Assembly (NCBI GenBank): GCA_037179335.1
Contig: JAKZHN010000012.1
Location: 868,001 to 932,000, forward strand
DNA length: 64,000 nt
DNA from: Cyclaneusma minus
Taxonomy: Eukaryota > Ascomycota > Leotiomycetes > Marthamycetales > Marthamycetaceae
Direction: 5' to 3'
Positions 46,942-57,213 of this stretch are shown here, piece after piece. Below the pieces are notes generated by a model, which saw nothing but the letters and a program-made list of their open reading frames with translations, was not told where the DNA came from and made no database searches. Position numbers and translations under genes: made by a program. The stretch's first letter is position 1; each line of letters begins with the position of its first letter.

Positions 46942-48924
46942 TTTTTTGTTTTTTTTTAAACCTTTAGATTTTACGCCTTTTAAGCTAAAGATTTTTAATT
47001 TATAATATAAAAGATTTTGCTATTTAATAATATTATGATTGGTAATATTTATAAGGTTATTATATTAGTAAAGCCTGTTAAAATCCCTTTTTTAACCGAT
47101 TATAAAATTTATTAAATGTATACTTTTACTAAATTTAAGAATCTTTTTAAAAAAGGTTGAATTTATATAAAACTATAAAATTTGCATTTATTTAATTTAA
47201 TATTGCTGGATTTTTTTCCGTTTTTCTTTTGCAAAAACCAGTATTTTTTATATATTATTAATAATTTTATACGGAAGATTTAAATTATTTTATTAGCTAT
47301 TAAAAGTAATACTATTTAGGCCCTTTAAAAATGGATTTTATAAGCCAAAAGCCAATTTGATTTTTTTTAAAGCAGCCCGTAATAATAATGCTTTTGAAGT
47401 TTTTAAAGCAATTAAATAATAGGCTTATATTAAGGAAATCAAAGTATAATTTATTATAATAGCTTTGTTTTATTAAAATAATTTTGCAAAATAAGAAATT
47501 TAATAATTGGAAGCTAATATTTAGGCTTTATTTAAAAAAGTAAAATTACTGCTGAAATTTTGGAATAAAGCTGCTAAATATAATGCTTATATTTGCAATT
47601 GCGTTTTTATTAATTTAGTTATTAAAGACTATTTTATTAGCTTTGATTTGTTCTGGAGCGGATTTTTATTTTTTATCAATAATATTAAAATATCTGGATT
47701 TATATACGCTTTTTATTTTAATTTAAAAATTATTTTCAAAAATTCATTATGTTATAAGCTTATTAATATTAATTGCTTTCATATTTTTATAGAATATTTT
47801 AATATTATTATAAAATAATTTATTTTTTATTTTTTAAAATCGAAATATATATATTATATAAGTAAATTTAAAAATTAAAAATTTAAATCGGAATTAAAGC
47901 TTAATTTAAAAATTCAAGGGATTTTAAATAATTAAAATATAATAATTAAACGGGAATAATGGAATTTTATAAGCACCAAAAGAAAAAGGGCCCTAACGCT
48001 AAGGAATTGGATATTAATGCTATAAAAAGGTTAAAGGCTATTAATAATGGATTTAAGTTTTTATTATCATATATATTAAATAATTTCCTATAATTTAATT
48101 TACTAAATAGGCTAATTTTTAATGCACCGGAAATGCTATAAGATAATTTATTAAATAAATTGCAATATAATATATTGGAAATGCTATAATATAATATATT
48201 AAAAGTATTATAATATAGTATATTAATTATAGCTAAAAATATACCGATATTTAGATTAATTTTTATAATATTGGATATATTTATAGCCTCGCTTTTTAAT
48301 AACCTTATTAATAATTTTAATGGTTTAAATTAATTAAATTCTAAGCTTAAAAAACAATTAAACCTTGATAGAAAATTAAAAATACCGCTTAAGAAAAAAA
48401 AATCGAAAGCGTTTTTTAGGTTTTTATATAAAAATTTCCGCTTTTATTCCAATAAACAATTATATTAAGATCAATAACAATAATTCTATTTCCGACCTTT
48501 TTAGGGTTTTTTTAAAAAAAAAAAATATTCCGGCTTTTAAAACTAAGCTATATTAAATAAAAAATAATTTTCAATAATATATATAAAAAAAGCTGCAAAC
48601 TATAACGCTAAATTTTGTAAAATTATTTAAGCTATAATTATATATATTGGTTATAATATTAATAATATTAAAAAGTTTATAGATATAATTATAAAAAAGT
48701 GTTTTTTAATAATAAAAATTTACGGAACTAATTTTGTTAATTTTATAAAAAAGCCATTAAATTTAAAAAATTATATTACAAATAATAAAAGCTTGCTATA
48801 ATTAAAAAGCTAGAGCTTTTAATATAAAATAAAATATAGAAATATATAAAAAAGCCAGAGGGAGTAAATTTGGTTTTTATTAAATAGATATATACAATTA
48901 AAATTAAAATTAACGGAATTATTA
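46942..48924 (+). other. Copia internal region, probably integrase, too decayed to read
   Basis: Lies between the nested gypsy element and the copia RT, so it should be the copia integrase and linker. A 37-codon open patch starts at 47,952 (MEFYKHQKKKGPNAKELDI...). I could not recognise integrase residues with certainty. Confidence 0.4.
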
Positions 48925-49345
48925 AATGGTTTAAAGCTTGGCTAATAATGCAACACTTTAACCAAATATTTAATAAGGATTATATCGATATTTTTATCCC
49001 AATCGTTTATATGGATTTCTTTTGCCTTTGTTTTTTTTTTGCAAAGATTTTAAATATAAATAGTTTAATATTAAAAATGCGTTTACCAAAGCCAAAATAA
49101 TATTTAAAATTTATTCAAATTTTCTTAAAGAAATTATTATTTTATTAGATTATATTTTCCAAATTTATAAAAATTTATACGATTTAAAATAAGCAGCTAG
49201 AAATTGAAATTTGCTTATAATTCTTTTTTTTTAAAAAATAACATTTTATTTAAAACCTTGCGGAGTTTTGCATTTATAAATATTTAAAATATAATATTAG
49301 TTTTTTAATATATATTAATAATATTATTGCAGCCGCCCGCAATTA
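48925..49345 (+). pseudogene. Copia reverse-transcriptase remnant
   Basis: Plus-strand frames read KAWLIMQHFNQIFNKDYIDIF (about 48,933-48,995), then YTI...AARNWNLL (about 49,175-49,215), and IYINNIIAAA (49,308-49,337). These are the Ty1/copia RT landmarks (KARLV-x-GF-Q-x2-G-x-DY-x-x-TF, LYGLKQAxRxW and YVDD). Asp residues of YVDD read as Asn. This places the copia RT to the right of the inserted gypsy. Confidence 0.75.
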
Positions 49346-50314
49346 AAAAAAATAATTGGTTTTATTTTTGGCTTTTTTTTATTATTTAACGCTAAGAATT
49401 TAAAAGAAATTTTTAAAATTTTTAATATATATAAAAAAAACCCGGAAAGCAAAAACCCTTTATTTTAACCAGGAATAATATTTTTCCTAAATGCTAAAAA
49501 AGTTTAATATAGCTAAATTCCAATTTTTAATTAAGCGTATTTTTATAAATAATTATAAAGGTTCCAAATCTTTTGCTTTAAATAATAAACGTATAAATAT
49601 TAAAAAATACCAATAAATTATTAAAAGCCTTATATTTGCTATAATTTTTATTTATTTAAATATTGCTTTTATTATTAAAAAACCAATTTAATATATAAAC
49701 GTTTTTTTAATTTATTATAGCTATGCTTTAAAACTTTTCTTACGTTGTATTAATTTAATAATTTTTTATATAATATATTATAATTTTAAAGAATATATTA
49801 TAAGTTAATGGTTTATTTAAACTTTAATTGGGCTAGCAATAAAATTAATTAAATAAATATATTTAGCATTATCGCTATATTTTATAACAAATTAATATTA
49901 TAAAAAAGCAAGAAATAATAATATAATTTTACTTTTTTAATTAAATTTAAATATATTGCCCTATTTAGCTATATTAGATAAAGCTAATAGCTTGGTTAAA
50001 TTTTTCGAAATTTAGGATTTTCCTAACTTATTAAAAAACAATTACAATTTATTTGCATATTTGAAAATAATTAAAGATTTTTCATATAATTTAAAATTTA
50101 GAAATTTAAAAATGCTTTGAATATATAAATATAATATATCATTTTATTTGGAATTTAAAAAAACAGAAAAAGCTTATAATTGAATATAGTTTTACAAATA
50201 AAATAATAGCGAATAAATTAATAAAGCCGCTATATTAAATTAATTTTTTTTATAAGGATACTAGAATTTATTATATAAGGCTATAAAAAACCGGCTAATT
50301 TTATAAAGGAATAT

Positions 50315-50503
50315 TAAAAAATAAATGGAATGGCAGCTATTATAAAATAGCTATCACGTATAGCTAAACCCGAAGGAAACTAGTATTTGCATAATAAAAA
50401 TATCCTTATTTTGAAATGCCAATTATTCTAGTCTTTGTAAATATAATACAACGTTTTTTACACCTTTATTTTATATTTTTATATCCATTTATTTCCAATA
50501 AAT
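50315..50503 (+). repeat. Copia 3' LTR
   Basis: Partner of 29,036-29,225. It is followed by ACTAT and the remainder of host repeat R copy 2. Confidence 0.75.
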
Positions 50504-50869
50504 ACTATATTTTTGCAATCGCTTTTCCAATCGAAAGCTTCGCTTTTTCCTTGCGTCGCGAACTCGAAATAATTAGCTATAATTAGCTGGCTAATTATAG
50601 CTAAATAGCTATAATTGGCTATAGCTGGTTAGCTATGGCTGGTTATAGCTGGCTGGTTATAGCTGGGAACCCTACTTTAAATAATTCTAAATTTACGCAC
50701 GCGTAATGCATTTTATATAAAAGCTGCCTAATAAATGCTTAGTAAATTGTTCACCTTCCGCAAGCGTGCAAAATGGGTCAAACGATCCTACGTAGACCGG
50801 GATTTCTGTGGGTAACCGGCAAATCATTTTTCCCTGCACTGGATAGTCTTTGCCCTTCGGTCGAAAGAA
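50504..50869 (+). repeat. Host repeat R, copy 2, 3' fragment
   Basis: ACTATATTTTTGCAATCGC and the following ~350 bases match copy 1 from 28,631 onward, with an expanded AGCTGGCTATA/ATAGCTGG patch (50,570-50,670). The final ~130 bp is GC-normal, while the same part of copy 1 is RIP-mutated. Confidence 0.72.
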
Positions 50870-51763
50870 AGCAAGTTCAATCAGCCCTCCTCACCTCATT
50901 CCTCACATCATTTTCTCTTTCGGTCCAGTCTTTCTGTTTGATACAGAAGCCCGGGGCCGAGTGTCGCGCATGGCCCTGGGGCACTCACTTTCGGCTGATG
51001 CTAACTGTGTGCAAGCTTCAGCCTCCAAGCAGCAGCGGTGTTCAGCCATCCCCTCACACGTCACCGTCTTCTCAACAATTCTCTCATATTTTGGTCCTCC
51101 CACTTGCCATAGCTCGACTGGGTGAACTACTGCTGAAATTGAATTGGTATGGCACAGAGCTCTGCTCCAGGCGAGCTTCCGCGCTATGACGGCAGCTCTA
51201 GTCTAGGTAAGGTTTGCACTTTCAGCCTGCTGGAGATGAAGTTTCTTCAGCGCCGTGATCATGGTGACTTCTACAGTACCAGCAGATCTGTTTGTCCTTC
51301 GGAGATGGGAGTGGCCCAATGTGACGGAATGTTTTCACTCCAGGTGATTACGGAGACCAGCCAAGTCGTGCTGTTTCTTTCTTGCAGACAGCTTGTTCAG
51401 GGGCAAATGTAAGGTACGTGAACATCTCAACCGATTGGATTCCTTCTCCTACCTAGCAAACACACATGAGCGACCGGTAAGCTACGGCTTAGTCCAATAG
51501 TGCAAAAACTGACAATGAGCAACATTAACCGCATTTAGATCCTTTATGCTCTAGTTTCCCACTATGTAAGCCTCCAAGAGAAGGATGAGGCGCAGCGCGT
51601 CATCGCAGACAGCAGGCGCGTGGCGCCGACCTACAGCATGCAAGCACTATATGTAAGGTACAAGTCCCTCATCCCGTTTACCTGTACCGTTTCTCAGCCA
51701 CAGTTTTCGATTCTATACTCTTCACATTCCTCACCACAAGCAATTCATCCCAAACAAGCAATC
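50870..51763. other. Spacer between the transposon nest and the small secreted protein gene
   Basis: Normal composition. The open frame 50,773-51,189 begins inside repeat R and has no family features, so it is not called. The last part should contain the promoter of the gene at 51,764. Confidence 0.4.
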
Positions 51764-52277
51764 ATGTACATCCCAAGCCCCCAATCCATCCTCGCGGCAG
51801 GCCTCGCCCTCAGCCCTTTCGCCACCCTGTCTGCTCAAGGTAGCTCTGTCGCCAAAGGATCAATCATGGACTACGAGGTCGAGCAATGTCTCGACTCTCA
51901 AGGAAACCAGCGCTGTTCGTATTCCTCCTTTACTTTCTTCGCGGCCTCGCGTTTCTTTCTCCCTCCTGCCCTCTGCCCTGCAAACACGGAAAAGGCTGTA
52001 CTAACATTCACATTCTCCAGGCTCCAAGCCCTTCCTCGTCACCAAAAGTACCTGCTACGAGATGTCATGGTCCACCGATGGCATCCTCTCCCACACCACC
52101 ATGGAGGTTCGGGACGCTGGTAGCAACGAGATGATCTACTACGCGGACACGAATGGCGAGTGGACTCCGGAGAAGGGCGAGTTGGTTATCTTGGACTTCA
52201 AGCCCAAGGTTTATGGGCAGGGAAACAAGACGGTGGATTATGAGGTGAAGATGTGCGCAGACAAGGATGACTTGTAG
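51764..52277 (+). CDS. Small secreted cysteine-containing protein, family unknown
   Basis: Two exons, 51764-51914 and 52021-52277, with a 106 bp GT-AG intron (donor GTTCGT, branch TACTAAC); 135 residues. The N-terminal ~25 residues (QSILAAGLALSPFATLSAQG) form a plausible signal peptide. The mature part is about 110 residues with four cysteines (EQC, RC, TCYEM, KMC), enough for two disulphides, and a Trp/Tyr-containing beta-rich pattern (MSWSTDG, MIYYADTNGEWTP, ELVILDFKPKVYG, VDYEVKMC). I do not recognise the family. Size, secretion and cysteines resemble fungal effector-like or small secreted proteins, and it lies 0.9 kb from a RIP-affected transposon block. Function is not established. Confidence 0.75.
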
Positions 52278-52510
52278 AGTCTTTGGTCGTCGCCAGAGGG
52301 CTTCTAATTCTCGAATTGTACCAATAACTCATACAATAACAACACAGATTGAGCATGATCTGGTATCGTGGCCCACCTCATGTTTAGATCGGCTGAGGGA
52401 GGGCTCTCTCCCATTACACCATGGACAGTGTGACAGCCACCACAATAGATTTTGGGATTTGGAAAATTCGTCGCCCATTTTTGACCTTTCGCGGACATTT
52501 TCTTCAACCT

Positions 52511-52554
52511 CACGTGACATTGAAGTAGGTCACGTGAAAACTCAATACCACGTG
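52511..52554. promoter_or_regulatory. Three evenly spaced CACGTG E-boxes
   Basis: CACGTG at 52,511, 52,531 and 52,549, spaced 20 and 18 bp, about two helical turns. CACGTG is the core site of fungal bHLH regulators such as Pho4/NUC-1 and Cbf1. The nearest genes end rather than start here, so a regulatory role is uncertain. Confidence 0.35.
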
Positions 52555-52898
52555 ACGGCAACTTCGCATTCGTACCTGGTCCTGTATACCACCTACCTAC
52601 ACACTAGACCTAGCACAGCGGGATGGGAATGCCAAAAAATTGGTAATGGAAGGTTTCCGACCCTCATACCGTTAGAAACCTGCAAATCAACTAAAAACTT
52701 CAGAACCGTTCTCCATTGCAACGATTTTCGACAAATCCACATTCAATTTTAACCATTTTCTACAAAATTTCCCCAGCCCCTCCCTTCCTCCGCTGTTGAT
52801 CTGGTACGATTTTGGGGCACGGTCGCGCTGATGGAAACGGTCGCGCTGAGTTATACGGAAGTTATACCGTCTATCTGATTTTACGGTCTATTTTTTCG

Positions 52899-52934
52899 TA
52901 CCGTATCTATACGGTACCTAGGTACCAGGTACCT
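52899..52934. repeat. Cluster of perfect palindromes
   Basis: TACCGTAT-CT-ATACGGTA (52,899-52,916) overlaps GGTACCTAGGTACC (52,913-52,926), which is followed at once by AGGTACCT (52,927-52,934). Confidence 0.6.
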
Positions 52935-53384
52935 AGAAGAACGCTGAACGTTTTCTCAGACGTCTCGTTTTCCGGCGGAACATGGTGCGACGGAAAAACA
53001 ACATTTGTTACTCGCGTGCGGTTGTAGCAATACGCGCTGCGATAGAATTGCGGGGGCGCTTAGCTGCGACAAGAGTCCACGTGCGCTGTACTCTTTCTGC
53101 AAACTTCATGCACGCGGACGCCAGCGAACAACTCGACGCCATGTCTCTCTGTCACGCCGCCGCACAATTCTCGATACGCCGCCAATACGCCATCGCGAAA
53201 TGCAGCTGTCAGCTCTCGACAGGATTCTCACGCATGGGTTTTCTCTGTCATGGGTCACATTTCGTGTCTCACAGCGGTCATTAACACAGTGAATAGGTTG
53301 AAATAAAGACGATTATCACTTCCCCTAAATAATAATAGGTAGATTTCGTTAAAAACGGGTACCATAATGCGCAGTTGAACGCTC

Positions 53385-54825
53385 CTAATAAATGCTCAAC
53401 ATATCCGTCGAGTTTTTGTAATCAACGCCACATTTCTCCGAGTAGCCCCCAAATCGCTCCCATTTTACACTCAAGAAGTCCTGAAATCCTTCTCTCGAGC
53501 AGCTGAAGCCGGGACCGTCACTGCATCCGTTGAGCGGCTGCGGGCTCTGGTTCACCAACACGCGATAATACTCACCCGTGATGTTCGCATTATCCTGGAA
53601 GCCAAAGCTGTCACATTCCAATCTCTCGACCGCAATATTCGTCAAGAACGGCAAGATCTTGCTACTCTCCCACGCTCGTCGCGGATTATACGTATCGCTC
53701 GGCATCGTAGCATTGATATCATCCGCACCGCTAAACGCCGAGTTGTTGAAAAGTCCCATAGCGACGAGCACAGTTGGTGGTAACTCGCGGTGCGTGAATG
53801 AGACGTAGAGGTCTTGGAGGGAAGAGTTGGAGGAGAGGAGGAGGTCGGTGGAGCTTTTGAGCCAGGGGTAGCCGATGACGCCGGAGATGGGGTTGCCGTA
53901 GCCGATGCTGTGGTGGTACATGATGTCGTTGGTGTATTCGAATTGGAGCCATTCGTTGGGGGAGAAGAGAGAGAGGGAGCAGAAGGGGGAGGTGCCGCGG
54001 ATGACGGTTTCGTAGCCGCAGAGTTGTTGCATGCCGTAGATGTCGGAGGCGGTCCAGTTGAAAGCGGGGACTTCGGAGTGGAAGCGGGAGATTATCGGAG
54101 CGGTGTATTTCTTTTGGTAGACCTGTAGTTGTGCGTTAGATGAGTGATTGAGGGATGAGAGATTCGAGAGGAAGTTCCTGGAAGGCGGGCTTGAATGGTG
54201 GACGTACCATGGATTGCGAACTTCCTCGACTTCCGCTGTATTGTGGACATCCCTTGTAGGGAGTCAGGGAATCAGCCCCCTCTTCCTCGCTCTCGCTGAC
54301 CTGAACCACCTGCGTCACATTGTCCTTTATCGCCAGGCCCTGAACGAAACTGTTCGCACTCCTCACTGTCCGCTCAGCAGTACTCGTCCACACCTTCTTC
54401 GGCTGTCGAAAGCCCTGATAGCGATCATAGACATCAATGCCCAGCTGCATGGCCTCCAATTGTCCGACCTTCGTCAACTTCTCCCCATCCTCATCTTCAA
54501 TCGGACTCTTCCATGTCGAAAGAAAGCTCAGCGAACTCGACGTAACCCAGTTGATAGAGCTGTTGCCTTGACTCGCCTCGACCTTCTTCACGAATGGGTC
54601 GATGTAAGACTCGTAGTCGAAATCGTTGGCGTAGATGGCAGCGTGCCGCACGAGGTAGGCGGCGCGCGTTACGTTGCAGCCTTGGGGCGTGGCTGGGTCC
54701 AGGGGAGGGTCTTCGGGCTCGAAGTAGGGCGCTATTCCGGAGAGATGTTGTAGGGGGTCGAATGTGTATTTGGCAGCTGCTATGGCTGAGGCCGAGAGGA
54801 GGAGAGTCGAGGTGAACGAATGCAT
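53385..54825 (-). CDS. Secreted histidine-acid-phosphatase-like protein with altered active-site motifs
   Basis: Two exons on the minus strand, 54825-54208 and 54122-53385, with an 85 bp GT-AG intron; 451 residues, normal for the family. It has a signal peptide (MHSFTSTLLLSASAIAAA), several N-x-S/T sites and paired cysteines, so it is extracellular or wall-bound. The histidine-phosphatase fold is recognisable from the N-terminal RH motif after a beta-strand (AAYLVRHAAIYAND, His61), TSTAERTVRSANSFVQG, and a C-terminal SFTHRELPPTVLVAMGLF (His317). In active phytases and acid phosphatases these read RHGxRxP and HD. Here Gly and the second Arg of the first motif are Ala and Ile, and Asp after the second His is Arg-Glu. 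Both histidines remain. It may have reduced or altered phosphatase activity. A CACGTG lies 462 bp upstream (55,287). Confidence 0.85.
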
Positions 54826-55512
54826 CTTGACGGGGATATCAAGATGAGGGAGGGAGGAGAGAGGATGAGAACGAAAGGACCCAAAAGCGAAAGACGTGGA
54901 CTGAAGCCGTGGAGGAGACCTGAAGGCTGACCGTAGGCTGAAAGAGACCTTCTACTCACCTTGACACCGCTAGATGCATATGTCCATGCTCAAGGGCCAG
55001 ATTGACAAGCAGGTTTTCCAGAGCCGCAAGGCAGCAACAACGGAATCAACGGACGAAACAGTGGGATTGTTTAGTCACTTTATCCTGTTTAGGGAATGGC
55101 GCTGAACATCTTGCCCTGAATGATGCTTGGATGTCACAGCTAAAGCCAATCTCCGCAAGTCTTGGGCGACGTCACTAGACGGCGAGGCGCATGGGGGTAT
55201 TTAAGCTTCAATGTTGTCCGGTTGCTGAGAGGAGATCGCGGGAATTGCGTCAGTGTTGTCTGAGCTTTGTTGTTGCCAAGCAACGTCACGTGATCTCGTA
55301 TCTTCGTATCGCTACCACATCGCGAAAACTGCTGACCACCGTGCTTCCAGACTTCCAAGTGTCGAATTTCGACTTCGAGAATGTGGCTGTGTAATCATCG
55401 CATATTTCGGATTGAGGGTCTGAAGCTGCAGAAATTCTGTAGAAACCCCGAGAAAATCGATGACAGAAGTTGAGTTGCTTCTGTCATCATCTGAGAAACA
55501 ACAACATTCGCG
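54826..55512. promoter_or_regulatory. Divergent promoter region, phosphatase/JmjC gene
   Basis: 687 bp between two outward-facing start codons. It includes one CACGTGA E-box (55,287-55,293), the core recognised by Pho4-type phosphate regulators. That would fit the phosphatase, but this is inference. Confidence 0.45.
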
Positions 55513-56705
55513 ATGGACCCAGTAGAAGAGCTCCTCACCACCTACAACGACCTCAACTCCTCTACCATAGAAGAACTCTCCGAAGCACCCAGTGCCCTCG
55601 AGTTCATGCGCTATGTAGCTCGCAACCGACCCTTCGTGATCCGTGGCGGCTGTTCAGACTGGAAAGCGACACAGCGCTGGAATGCCTCCTACCTGAGGAA
55701 AATTTTGCAGGATGAGAAGACCAATGTTGCTGTAACTCCCAATGGGCAAGTTTCCCTGTTCTCGCTCTCGTTCTTGGATCTCTTGGTCAATGGATATCGC
55801 TGACAAAATCAATGGACAGGCGAGCAGATGCTCCGACAGTCTGTGGTGATGAGCTGTTGTTTGTGAAGCCCCTTGAAGAAGAGCGCCTCTTTGGAGAATT
55901 CCTCGACTTCGTCACAGCACAAGACCAAAAAGGGGCTGGCGAGGGCGAAGTCTGGTATGCTCAGACCCGTAAGTCCTTTGCCAAATCCCCTGGTCATCCC
56001 AATCCAATTTGACCGTGGCACCAGAAAACGACAATCTCCGCGGTGAATACGCCTCCCTGTTCGCCGACGTTTCAAAAGACATACCCTGGGCACGCATCGC
56101 GCTCCAAACTTCCCCCGAAGCCATAAATTTCTGGCTCGGCAGCAGCGCCAGCGTGACCGCGTTGCACAAAGACAATTATGAGAATGTGTACTGCCAGATA
56201 ATCGGAGAAAAGCATTTCGTGCTTCTGCCGCCTGTATATTCCGGTGCTGTTGCTGAGAAACCGCTGAAGCCAGCGACATATGTGAGAGGAGAGAAGGGGC
56301 TGGAGGTGAGGAAAGAGCAGGGTCAGGAGGTGCCGTTTGCGGTTTGGGATCCGGATAGCAAGGGGGAGAATGGGACGAAGTATTCGGAGAAGGCGGTGCC
56401 CATGAGGGTTACGCTGGGGAAGGGGGATATGCTGTATTTGCCTGCTATGTGGTGAGTGCACGTGCTTAAGCTTGGGATTTTGGGGGGATAAGGATGCTGA
56501 CTAGTGGGAAGGTATCATAAGGTCTCGCAGTCGTGTTCGCATGAAGGTTTCTGTGTTGCGGTCAACTACTGGTATGTACACAGAGCTTTTGGATATTGAG
56601 GTGAGGCTGATTGATGACTGTAGGTATGATATGGATTTTGGAGGCCATTTCTTTCCTTCGGCATCCTTCGTTCGCACGGTTTCTGCTGTCAAGAAGGCCT
56701 ATTGA
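55513..56705 (+). CDS. JmjC/cupin_8 domain protein, JMJD7-like
   Basis: Five exons: 55513-55745, 55820-55968, 56025-56451, 56512-56571 and 56624-56705; 316 residues. The first intron has a GC donor (GCAAGT) with a CAG acceptor. Only this junction joins TPNG to RADAPT in frame. The other introns are GT-AG. The double-stranded beta-helix has the Fe(II) set His175-x-Asp177 in VTALHKDNYEN and a likely third ligand His272 in PAMWYHKVSQS. FVIRGG and the closing WYDMDFGGHFF are typical of JMJD7-type cupin_8 proteins. JMJD7 is a 2-oxoglutarate-dependent lysyl hydroxylase of the translation-factor GTPases DRG1/2, also reported to cleave histone tails. A similar cytosolic hydroxylase role is inferred here. 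The whole fold and metal site appear intact. Confidence 0.9.
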
Positions 56706-57213
56706 TTACAGTACTGGAATGTTTCTCATGGCTGATTGCTTCACTCGGTTTCAATGAGCCTTGTCCTTGTCAATGAGCTCTGCGGGTTGTATCTCTTGTA
56801 TGAAGCAGCGGGGAAATGAAACTCCGCACTTGTGAGCCAACAGCAGGAGTCTACATATACGGAATTTCAAACACCGATATTTGTAGGTCGCTCGCAACTG
56901 GTTACGTCCCGCTACGAAGCACCTCCGATGACTGACGTGTCATATTTGAAGGCCATGCAATTCATGGCCTTCTAGTATCAGAGCCCCTCAAAGGATGTTG
57001 CTGCGATGTGATCACCATCACCCTGTTACCAACAGCCGGGATTTTAGCCCCCACCGTTCGGCCTCGGCCTTATGCAAGAATACAATCACTTCCATGCCTG
57101 TGGACGCAGAAAGCGGTTCCTGGCTGTCGAGCTGCGGAGCTGCTGATGCAGTTATACGGCTACTACTTTATCTTTTGGGTAACCCGAGACCTTCCTTGGC
57201 TGTCATCAAATTC
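56706..57213. other. Spacer, no gene recognised
   Basis: Contains a short inverted word pair GAAGGCCATG/CATGGCCTTC (about 56,949-56,973), a possible terminator-like hairpin. The rest is presumably promoter of the next gene. Confidence 0.4.

Larger units (their letters stand above)
29036..50503 (+). mobile_element. Degenerate Ty1/copia LTR retrotransposon, outermost shell of the nest
   Basis: LTRs of ~190 bp at 29,036-29,225 and 50,315-50,503 in the same orientation, flanked by ACTAT. Coding remnants lie in copia order on the plus strand. A protease motif WILNTGA (30,787-30,816) is on the left. On the right, beyond the inserted gypsy element, reverse-transcriptase text (48,930-49,340) includes a YINNII version of YVDD and a LKQAA-type segment. 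Removing the nested gypsy element (31,149-46,936) leaves about 5.7 kb, a normal copia length. RIP has made it non-functional. Confidence 0.82.
28640..50740. other. RIP-degraded AT-rich block (about 22 kb)
   Basis: Base composition falls abruptly to mostly A and T with TA-rich text, and intact reading frames vanish. Where two copies of a repeat can be compared (the LTR pairs listed separately), differences are overwhelmingly C/T and G/A. Active-site Asp codons read as Asn (WILNTGA, YINN), as G-to-A change would give. This is the signature of repeat-induced point mutation. Such blocks are usually heterochromatic and may silence flanking genes; that is inference here. Confidence 0.92.
52278..53384. 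other. Spacer with E-boxes and nested palindromes
   Basis: No gene recognised. Contains three CACGTG sites (52,511-52,554), a repeated ACGGTCGCGCTGA (52,819 and 52,837) and a cluster of perfect palindromes (52,899-52,934). Confidence 0.5.

Noticed and set aside
28640..50740. Mitochondrial or plastid DNA insertion as the cause of high AT
   Set aside because: Readable retroelement motifs, LTR pairs and C-to-T/G-to-A differences between copies explain the composition better.
50773..51189. 138-codon plus-strand frame beginning beside the transposon nest
   Set aside because: Its first ~30 codons lie inside host repeat R, which recurs non-coding at 28.85-28.95 kb. No domain or signal peptide.
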